Shown here in pieces: positions 15,108-20,673 of a stretch of 20,673 nt of DNA. The notes below the pieces were generated by a model that did not search any database, was not told where the DNA came from, and saw only the letters and a list, made by a program, of their open reading frames with translations. The DNA lies in assembly GCA_964409635.1 (NCBI GenBank), contig CAYPEL010000034.1:1-20673 (forward strand), written 5' to 3'. This stretch comes from CAYPEL01 sp964409635 (lineage in GTDB: Bacteria > Pseudomonadota > Gammaproteobacteria > DSM-19610). Each line of letters opens with the position of its first letter. Within the stretch, counting starts at the first letter, position 1. A program made the position numbers and the translations under genes.

Positions 15108-17243
15108 ATGGATGTTACACCTTCGCCCAAAATAAGCTGTGAAGTCTTGTGTAATCAGCGCCCTCGCCACGCTCCAACTGATTTTTCCAGCTTGAAAAAA
15201 GTACTCGCGGTTTTGCTGCTGATGGTCGCGGCATCGTCGCTAGCGATTGAACGCATCGACTGGGCCTCGGCGACCCTGGCAGGTAAAGGCTGGGATATGG
15301 ACGAGCTGCAGGTCACGCTAGACTTCAATGCAGCAGGGCAGTTGCAGTTTTCTGCACAGGTCAAACAACTGGAGCTGCCGAATTTAAAATTGCGGGATAT
15401 CCGGCTGAGCTGTGCCGCTTTGCAACTCGCGTCTTCGGTTGTTTCCTGTCCTAAAGGCGCGTTGAAATTTTCCAGCAAACAACTAAAAAATATTTCCACC
15501 CCGGTCAGCTTTATTTACCACACCGATTCCAAAAAACTATCGCTGTCGGTCACATCGTTGGCCCTTGCAGGCGGCCAAGTCGCCGTCGAGTTTGAACAGG
15601 CCGACCGGAAGTGGAAAATACATACCCATCTTAAACGAGTAGATTTAAACCAACTTAAAGCCTTGCTGAAACAATTTGATATCAGCCTGCCAGCGCTGGA
15701 TATCCAGGGTAAAATCACCGCCAGTGTTGCAGTGCGCGGGCGCAGCAACAAGCTAACTAAAATCAGCTGGGAGCTTGCTGTCCATAAGCTGGCGTATGCT
15801 AACAAGGCCGGTACCCAGGCAGGTGAAAAACTGCACTTAACCAGCCGTGGAAGCGCCTGGCCACGCGGTAAGGATTGGCAGGCAAAGTTCCAGCTGACTG
15901 CCGAGTCCGGCATGTTGTTCACCGACCCCCTGTACTTTGAATATAAACCGGATCAACCGCAAAAACTTGATATTCAATTACATTGGTATGCCCAACAACA
16001 GGTTCTGGATTTAACGCGTATCGATATCGAGCACACAAATGTTGTTTACGGATCAGCCGCTGCACGCATTGGATTTGCAGATAAGACCGCATTGCAGTCA
16101 CTGGAGATAACAATAAATCAAGCAAGCTTGCCGGATTTTAATACCAGCTATCTACAACCCTGGCTAGCGGGCAGCGCCTGGGACGAAGTTGAAACCTCAG
16201 GTGCATTGAAAGGCAGATTAGTGTGGAATGCGGCACAACTGAAAACGCTGCAATTAACCTTTCAAGATACTGTGGTTAAAGAAGCCAGTGGCTTGTTTGG
16301 CGTACACGCTTTGAACGGAAACATTAGCTGGGATCTAAACGGTAAACCGCAGGCATCGACGCTGGTCTGGCAGGCAGCAAACATTCGTAATCTCAGCCTC
16401 GGTAAAGCGCGACTGCAACTGTTATCGCGCGGTAAGCAGGCACAAATGACGCAAGCTTTATCCGTTGATTTGCTCGATGGCCGCCTGCACGTCAGCGAAT
16501 TTGATATCGACTGGTCTAGTGCAGGGGGGGTGAACTGGAAACTGGACGCGGTGTTGTCACCGATATCAATGCAGGCATTCAGCACAGCCGTCGGCTGGCC
16601 CGAACTGGCCGGCAGTTTATCGGGCGTCATTCCAAAAGTGGAATATAAGAACAGTGAGCTAAGCCTGGGCGGCACCCTGCTGGTGCAGGCGTTCGGGGGC
16701 GACATCACACTGCGCAACCTGAAAGTCAGCGAACCCCTCGGTCTGGTGCCACGGCTATGGGCTGATGCGCGCCTCGAGCACCTGGATCTGGAAATATTGA
16801 CACGGACATTTTCATTCGGCCGTATCGAAGGCAAATTACAGGGTGAAATTGCGGGCTTGTACATGGAAGCCTGGCAACCAGTCGCCTTCGACGCACATTT
16901 TGAAACACCTCCGGATGATCGCAGCCGCCGCCGCATCAGTCAGAAAGCCGTCGACAGTATTTCCAACCTGGGTGGGGCGGGTGTCAGCGGCGCCTTATCG
17001 AGGGGTTTTCTCAGATTTCTGGAGGATTTTCCCTACCGCCGTCTTGGCATCAGCTGCCGCCTGGAAAAGGGCGTCTGCCAGATGGATGGTGTGGGTGCTG
17101 TCAATGGCGGCTATTATCTGGTGCAAGGCCGTATTCTCCCGCCGCGGCTCGACATGATTGGCCACGAACACCGGGTCGACTGGCATTCCCTGGTGCAACG
17201 GCTGGTTGCCGTTACCAAGCAGCCTGCAGCCATGGTGCGATAA
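15108..17243 (+). CDS. ydbH: YdbH-like AsmA-superfamily intermembrane protein
   Basis: This 711-aa protein is probably an inner-membrane-anchored, beta-rich bridge for phospholipid transport to the outer membrane. One hydrophobic anchor lies at about 30-48 (KKVLAVLLLMVAASSLA). A long repetitive beta-strand region follows, and then a C-terminal block I associate with YdbH/DctA-YdbH proteins: FGGDITLRNLKVSEPLG, LDLEILTRTFSFGRIEGKL, WQPVAFDA, LSRGFLRFLEDFPYRRLG, CRLEKGVCQMDGV and GGYYLVQGRILPPRLDMIG. It is shorter than E. coli YdbH (about 880). A YdbL-domain gene follows, as in ydbH-ynbE-ydbL clusters. The start is uncertain: ATG 15108 gives a 28-residue basic extension, and TTG 15192 would begin right at the anchor. 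Neither has a good SD. Confidence 0.72.
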   Translation: MDVTPSPKISCEVLCNQRPRHAPTDFSSLKKVLAVLLLMVAASSLAIERIDWASATLAGKGWDMDELQVTLDFNAAGQLQFSAQVKQLELPNLKLRDIRLSCAALQLASSVVSCPKGALKFSSKQLKNISTPVSFIYHTDSKKLSLSVTSLALAGGQVAVEFEQADRKWKIHTHLKRVDLNQLKALLKQFDISLPALDIQGKITASVAVRGRSNKLTKISWELAVHKLAYANKAGTQAGEKLHLTSRGSAWPRGKDWQAKFQLTAESGMLFTDPLYFEYKPDQPQKLDIQLHWYAQQQVLDLTRIDIEHTNVVYGSAAARIGFADKTALQSLEITINQASLPDFNTSYLQPWLAGSAWDEVETSGALKGRLVWNAAQLKTLQLTFQDTVVKEASGLFGVHALNGNISWDLNGKPQASTLVWQAANIRNLSLGKARLQLLSRGKQAQMTQALSVDLLDGRLHVSEFDIDWSSAGGVNWKLDAVLSPISMQAFSTAVGWPELAGSLSGVIPKVEYKNSELSLGGTLLVQAFGGDITLRNLKVSEPLGLVPRLWADARLEHLDLEILTRTFSFGRIEGKLQGEIAGLYMEAWQPVAFDAHFETPPDDRSRRRISQKAVDSISNLGGAGVSGALSRGFLRFLEDFPYRRLGISCRLEKGVCQMDGVGAVNGGYYLVQGRILPPRLDMIGHEHRVDWHSLVQRLVAVTKQPAAMVR

Positions 17244-17270
17244 CCTTTTCCGTGCCTGGGCGTTAGTGTT

Positions 17271-17276
17271 TATAAT
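17271..17276 (+). promoter_or_regulatory. Consensus -10 hexamer upstream of the DUF1318 lipoprotein gene
   Basis: TATAAT occurs 31 nt before the ATG at 17307, in the short spacer after the ydbH-like gene. No convincing -35 is present at 16-18 nt spacing (the region reads TTTTCCGTG), so a promoter here is only possible. Confidence 0.25.
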
Positions 17277-17306
17277 GTTGTCTCAATTTCGAATTAGGTT
17301 GCCACT

Positions 17307-17912
17307 ATGACTGTTTACCGTTTCAGCACTTTTTTCAGCATGCTGTTGTTCATCTCAGCCTGTGTCACGATTAACGTGTATTTTCCCACCGCAGAAGCTG
17401 TCGAAGCGGCGGATCAGATTATCCGCGGTGTGTACGGCAAAGAGGGGGAACCGGATGAGCCGAGTGAACAAAAGCCAGAACCCGGTGCGCAGTTGCAATT
17501 AAAGCAACAGCCGTTTTTGATTGGTTTATTGGAAACAGCGGTCAAACCGGCCCAGGCGGCTGCAAATATTTCCCTGCAATCACCCGCCATCAAGGCCATT
17601 CGCGCCTCCATGGAAGCGCGCTTCAAACAACTCGAAGTTTATTACCAGAACGGCAGCATCGGCATGACGCGGGATGGGCACGTCGAGGTAAGAGATCTGA
17701 ATAAGGTGCCCTTACCAAAACGTAAATCCGTAAATAAACTCGTGGCGGCTGAAAACAGCGAACGCAACAAACTGTATAAAGAAATTGCCAAAGCCAATGG
17801 CCACCCGGAATGGGAAACAGAAATCCGCAGCACTTTCGCTAAACGCTGGATAGATAATGCACCCGCCGGCTGGATGTATCAGGATGCGGGTGGGGATTGG
17901 GTAAAGAAATAG
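17307..17912 (+). CDS. ydbL: Lipoprotein with YdbL/DUF1318 domain
   Basis: The 201-aa product begins with a lipoprotein signal peptide whose lipobox FISAC places the acylated Cys at residue 19. The next residue is Val, not Asp, so outer-membrane sorting is expected. The mature start CVTINVYFPTAEA is a predicted beta strand resembling the short YnbE-type lipoproteins. An acidic, low-complexity linker with EPDEPSEQKPEP follows, then a DUF1318/YdbL domain (about 95-201) with IKAIRASMEARF, LYKEIAKANGH, FAKRWIDNAPAGWM and a terminal GGDWVKK. E. coli YdbL is a shorter periplasmic protein without the lipid anchor. The upstream YdbH-like gene suggests joint action in the envelope. Confidence 0.75.
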   Translation: MTVYRFSTFFSMLLFISACVTINVYFPTAEAVEAADQIIRGVYGKEGEPDEPSEQKPEPGAQLQLKQQPFLIGLLETAVKPAQAAANISLQSPAIKAIRASMEARFKQLEVYYQNGSIGMTRDGHVEVRDLNKVPLPKRKSVNKLVAAENSERNKLYKEIAKANGHPEWETEIRSTFAKRWIDNAPAGWMYQDAGGDWVKK

Positions 17913-17970
17913 GGCGCTTACCCGATTCTGGAACTCTATAAATTAACCACCAAAACATAAAAGATAATCT

Positions 17971-18043
17971 CCACCCTACAAGAGTCTGTAGTAACTCCCC
18001 GTAGGGTGGGTGAAATCCACTATCCACTGCGGGTATCCAGTAG
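17971..18043 (+). repeat. Dispersed hairpin repeat, copy B, with outer inverted arm
   Basis: GTGGGT (18006-18011), GAA, ATCCAC (18015-18020) forms a 6-bp stem with one G-T wobble. The tail TATCCACTGCGGGTATCCAGTAG follows, matching copies A and D. In addition CCACCCTAC (17971-17979) is the exact reverse complement of GTAGGGTGG (18001-18009), giving an alternative 9-bp stem. It lies in the 220-nt gap between the DUF1318 lipoprotein gene and the exonuclease gene. Nothing else is recognised in that gap. Confidence 0.7.
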
Positions 18044-18132
18044 ATAGCCTACAAACTTTTACGGCAGCCTCCACAGCCAGAGTGAGTTCAGTAGAAAGTG
18101 ACAATACAGAGACAAATAACCGGTTCCCAAAA

Positions 18133-18906
18133 ATGAATATTTTCGTATTCGACATAGAAACCATCCCAGACGTAAAATCCGGCCGTCGCCTGTACGGCCT
18201 GGACGGGCTCGACGATGCAGACACGGCTAAAGCCATGTTCACCCTGCGCCGCCAGGAAACCAATGGCTCAGAATTCCTGCGTTTACACCTGCACCGTATC
18301 TGCGCCATATCCGTAGTATTGCGCAGCGCAGACCGGATCAAAGTCTGGTCGTTAGGCGACCCGGATTCAGACGAGTCAGAACTGATCCAGCGCTTCTACG
18401 ATGGTGTTGACCGGTTCACACCCACTTTAGTCTCCTGGAACGGAGGCGGATTTGATTTACCCGTATTAAATTACCGGTCGTTATTACACGGCGTACCGGC
18501 ATCAAAATTCTGGGACACCGGCCAGGACGACCGCGATTTCAAATGGAATAACTACATCAGCCGCTATCACGAACGCCATACCGACCTGATGGACGTGATC
18601 GCCATGTACCAACCACGCGCCAACGCTGCGTTGGATGACATCGCCACGATGCTCGGCTTCCCCGGCAAAATGGGCATGAGCGGTGCAAAAGTCTGGGATG
18701 AATTTCAGGCCGGGAATATCCAAGCCATCCGCAATTATTGTGAAACCGATGTATTAAATACCTATCTGGTCTACCTGCGCTTCCAGTTAATACGCGGCCA
18801 ATTAACCAAAGCCGCCTATCAAAAAGAACTGGATCTATTACGCGATACAATCGGGCAGGAAGATAAACCACACTTCAATGAATTCCTCGAAAACTGGCAA
18901 GGTTAA
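18133..18906 (+). CDS. PolB-type DEDDy 3'-5' exonuclease (DNA_pol_B_exo2-like)
   Basis: This 257-aa protein is built around the DEDDy exonuclease fold. Exo I is FDIETIPD with Asp7 and Glu9. Exo II is VSWNGGGFDLPVL. Exo III is YCETDVLNTYLVYLRF, with the Y-x3-D arrangement of the DEDDy subclass. It matches stand-alone proteins related to the proofreading domain of DNA polymerase II/B, without polymerase or helicase parts. Hydrolysis of single-stranded DNA or RNA 3' ends is expected; the physiological substrate is unknown. I chose the ATG at 18133 (MNIFVFDIET). The frame runs back to 18010, but that extension is read from repeat copy B and is not family-like. No clear SD is visible. Confidence 0.85.
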   Translation: MNIFVFDIETIPDVKSGRRLYGLDGLDDADTAKAMFTLRRQETNGSEFLRLHLHRICAISVVLRSADRIKVWSLGDPDSDESELIQRFYDGVDRFTPTLVSWNGGGFDLPVLNYRSLLHGVPASKFWDTGQDDRDFKWNNYISRYHERHTDLMDVIAMYQPRANAALDDIATMLGFPGKMGMSGAKVWDEFQAGNIQAIRNYCETDVLNTYLVYLRFQLIRGQLTKAAYQKELDLLRDTIGQEDKPHFNEFLENWQG

Positions 18907-18918
18907 CTTCCTCGCCCG

Positions 18919-18947
18919 CAGTAGGGCGGGGTTTACCCACCCTGCGG
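18919..18947 (-). repeat. Dispersed hairpin repeat, copy C (inverted orientation)
   Basis: CAGTAGGGCGGGGTTTACCCACCCTGCGG lies 12 nt after the exonuclease stop (given as position, key parts GGGCGGG and CCCACCC). Read on the minus strand it gives GGGTGGGTAAACCC, the same core as copies A, B and D. The stem GGGCGGG/CCCACCC has one mismatch. It occupies most of the 92-nt spacer before rlmD. Confidence 0.6.
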
Positions 18948-18998
18948 TTATCAACAACTACTTCAAAATATTCAATTAACCCCGCCTCTAAAAAACCC

Positions 18999-20327
18999 AT
19001 GACCCGCCGTAGCCGAAAACCCAAACTCCCCAATTACCCCGTCCGCGCCAACATCGAATCCCTGTCACACGACGGCCGCGGCGTAACGCACATCGAAGGT
19101 AAAACAGTCTTCATCGACGGCGTGTTACCCGGCGAAGAAGTCAGCTTCTTCTACACGGGCCGTTCCCGCAAACACGACACCGGCAAAGTCTGCGAAATAT
19201 TCACCGCCTCAGAACACCGCGTCGAACCCAAATGCGCTCACGCCGATATCTGCGGAGGCTGCAGCCTGCAGCACATGGCGCCGGAGCAACAGATAGCCTA
19301 CAAACAACAAACCCTGCTCGATAACCTGCAACGCATTGGCCAGGTCACACCCGAAACCGTCCTGCCGCCTTTGACCGGTCCACACTGGGGATACCGCCAT
19401 AAAGCCCGATTAGGCGTCAAACACGTGCGCAAAAAACACCGGGTGTTGGTCGGCTTCCGGGAAAAGGGTGGGCGCTATCTGGCAGTTCTGGAACGCTGCG
19501 AAGTGTTACACGCCTCGGTAGGCCCGCGCCTGCATGAATTGGGTGAGTTGATTCAAGGCATGGAAGCGCTCGAACGTATTGCTCAAATCGAAGTGGCTAT
19601 CGGTGACAGTGTGACCGTACTGATTTTGCGCAATCTGGACCCGCTCTCAGAGACAGATGCTGAAATACTGCGGGACTATGCTAAGACCACCGGCCTGCAT
19701 ATCCACATGCAACCCAAGGGCCCGGATAGCTGCTATTCACTGTACCCACCGCAAACTGAATTGGCCTACCACATACCCGGCTTTGGACTAAAGATGGATT
19801 TTGAACCGACCGACTTCACCCAGGTCAATCCTGCCATAAACCTGAAAATGATCGACCAGGCACTTAGCCTAATGGCATTGGAAGACAGCGATACTGTACT
19901 GGATCTGTTTTGCGGCCTGGGAAATTTCACCTTGCCGATGGCGAAGCAGGCAGGCGATGTAATGGGGGTAGAAGGCGACACCGCGCTAGTGCAACGCGCC
20001 CGGGACAATGCCAAACGCAATGCCATCGAAAACGCCAGGTTCGCAGTAACCGACCTGAGCGAAGACCCGGCACAACAGCAATGGATGCAAAGCAGCTACC
20101 ACAAAATACTCATCGACCCACCCCGCAGCGGCGCCGCCGAAATGATGCCGCACATCGCCACCTTGAAACCAGAACGAATCGTCTATGTCTCCTGCCACCC
20201 TGGCTCACTAGCCCGCGATGCCGGCATGCTCGTCAACGACCATGGCTACAAACTGATCTCAGCTGGTGTCATGGACATGTTCCCCCACACCACCCACGTA
20301 GAATCCATGGCCCTGTTTAAACGCTAA
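18999..20327 (+). CDS. rlmD: 23S rRNA (uracil-1939-C5)-methyltransferase RlmD
   Basis: RlmD uses S-adenosylmethionine to form m5U1939 in 23S rRNA. The 442-aa protein begins with a basic TRAM domain (about 12-70). The iron-sulfur ligands Cys79, Cys85, Cys88 and Cys167 follow (CAHADICGGC and ERCEVL). The central domain ends with FTQVNPAIN (273-281). The SAM-binding motif is LDLFCGLGNFTLPMA, then IDPPRSGA (372-379), and the catalytic cysteine is Cys399 in YVSCHPGSLARD. All residues needed for activity are present. In many gammaproteobacteria relA follows; here a repeat and a degraded ABC fragment follow instead. Confidence 0.97.
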   Translation: MTRRSRKPKLPNYPVRANIESLSHDGRGVTHIEGKTVFIDGVLPGEEVSFFYTGRSRKHDTGKVCEIFTASEHRVEPKCAHADICGGCSLQHMAPEQQIAYKQQTLLDNLQRIGQVTPETVLPPLTGPHWGYRHKARLGVKHVRKKHRVLVGFREKGGRYLAVLERCEVLHASVGPRLHELGELIQGMEALERIAQIEVAIGDSVTVLILRNLDPLSETDAEILRDYAKTTGLHIHMQPKGPDSCYSLYPPQTELAYHIPGFGLKMDFEPTDFTQVNPAINLKMIDQALSLMALEDSDTVLDLFCGLGNFTLPMAKQAGDVMGVEGDTALVQRARDNAKRNAIENARFAVTDLSEDPAQQQWMQSSYHKILIDPPRSGAAEMMPHIATLKPERIVYVSCHPGSLARDAGMLVNDHGYKLISAGVMDMFPHTTHVESMALFKR

Positions 20328-20332
20328 TGCCG

Positions 20333-20370
20333 AGTGGGTGAATCCCACTATCGCTCGCAGGATCCGCTGA
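20333..20370 (+). repeat. Dispersed hairpin repeat, copy D (3' of rlmD)
   Basis: AGTGGG (20333-20338) pairs with CCCACT (20344-20349) around TGAAT. The tail ATCGCTCGCAGGATCCGCTGAAG matches the tails of copies A and B. It starts 6 nt after the rlmD stop. The outer G-C pair of copy A is an A-T pair here, a compensating change. Confidence 0.65.
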
Positions 20371-20429
20371 AGCTAAAGCCTAATACCTCCCCCCAACACT
20401 TACAGGTATTTAGCATTCCCCACAAAACG

Positions 20430-20435
20430 TATAAT
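20430..20435 (+). promoter_or_regulatory. TATAAT box before the truncated ABC fragment
   Basis: A consensus -10 hexamer lies 7 nt before the ATG at 20442. No acceptable -35 was found at normal spacing, so its activity is doubtful. Confidence 0.2.
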
Positions 20436-20441
20436 TTCCCC

Positions 20442-20673
20442 ATGCCCTTTCAACCAACAAACTCGACCTCCTACACCTGGGCCACCGTCATAACCATCGC
20501 CCTGCAACACAAACGGGAACTGGTAATGGCAAACCTGGTAGGCGCCAGCGGTGGCGGCAAATCAACCATGGTGCATTACTCGGCCTGTATACCGCGCACC
20601 AAGACCTCATACAAGCAGACGGTCTATACAACCGCCTATACGGCGCCTATAGCAAAAGCTACCAAACCACCCG
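20442..20673 (+). pseudogene. Frameshifted remnant of an ABC-transporter ATPase (continues past window)
   Basis: From ATG 20442 the frame encodes ELVMANLVGASGGGKST, a clear ABC Walker A (GASGGGKST), and then MVH before turning into an unrecognisable, Thr/Tyr-rich sequence to the window end. Two frames over, from about 20571, the DNA reads LLGLYTAHQDLIQADGLYNR, then LYGAYSKS. The part HQDLIQADGLYNRLY is typical of the extreme C-terminus of ABC exporter ATPases (compare the usual ...H.ELL...GLY.RLY pattern). So a Walker A segment appears joined to a C-terminal end, with the signature motif, Walker B and H-loop missing and the frame shifted. The transmembrane domain normally expected upstream is also absent. 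Inference: a decayed ABC exporter gene. A sequencing error could explain the frameshift but not the missing core. Confidence 0.5.

Noticed and set aside
16262..16936. 224-codon open frame on the minus strand inside the YdbH-like gene
   Set aside because: Antisense shadow of a better-supported gene. It is Ser/Arg/Pro-rich with no recognisable domain.
13085..20370. CRISPR array from the recurring GTGGGTGAA-CCCAC units
   Set aside because: The units are separated by whole genes, vary in sequence and orientation, and no cas genes are present.

Overview
The window looks like chromosomal housekeeping DNA from a gammaproteobacterium outside the Enterobacterales. It carries the sigma-E cluster rpoE-rseA-rseB-rseC-mucD, followed by the lepA-lepB-rnc-era-recO-pdxJ block and then cysM and rlmD. 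RseA is of the long MucA-like type (194 aa), and a MucD-type protease lies in the sigma operon, as in Pseudomonas-like and sulfur/methane-oxidizing lineages. The first 78 bases are the end of a gene whose product finishes in a PEP-CTERM/VPLPA-CTERM sorting tail, which implies an exosortase system elsewhere in the genome. No finer taxonomic placement is claimed.

Layout. 1-78: tail of a surface/exported protein, then a strong terminator hairpin (108-139). 193-2884, minus strand: a PAP2-superfamily membrane enzyme and nadB, probably co-transcribed. 3030-7109, plus strand: rpoE, rseA, rseB, rseC and mucD, with gaps of 0, -4, -1 and 17 nt, clearly one operon for sensing and repairing envelope stress. 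7110-7315: a non-coding stretch with a hairpin, a long MITE-like inverted repeat and a perfect palindrome that contains a TATAAT box. 7316-13064: a small glutaredoxin-like protein, lepA (EF4), lepB (signal peptidase I), a DUF4845 protein, rnc, era and recO. The last four overlap or nearly touch. 13253-15043: pdxJ and cysM, separated by a REPIN-like pair. 15108-17912: a YdbH-type AsmA-like protein followed by a lipoprotein carrying a YdbL/DUF1318 domain, probably an envelope lipid-transport module. 18133-20327: a PolB-type DEDDy 3'-5' exonuclease and rlmD. 20442-end: what appears to be a decayed ABC-transporter ATPase fragment.

The genes mostly serve envelope homeostasis and RNA/translation functions: stress sigma factor and anti-sigma relay, periplasmic protease, signal peptidase, phospholipid-bridge candidates, EF4, RNase III, Era and 23S rRNA methylation. 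The coding content is conserved and ordinary. The less ordinary material is in the spacers. Three unrelated families of short dispersed repeats occupy several of them. One is a hairpin family with at least four copies, all placed 3' of genes and with compensating base changes in the stem. The other points worth a second look are the apparent fusion of a YnbE-like lipoprotein strand to YdbL, the frameshifted ABC remnant, consecutive TTG starts on rnc and era, and a change of G/C strand bias near 13.1 kb without a change in gene direction. I found no CRISPR array, tRNA, rRNA, phage or transposase gene.
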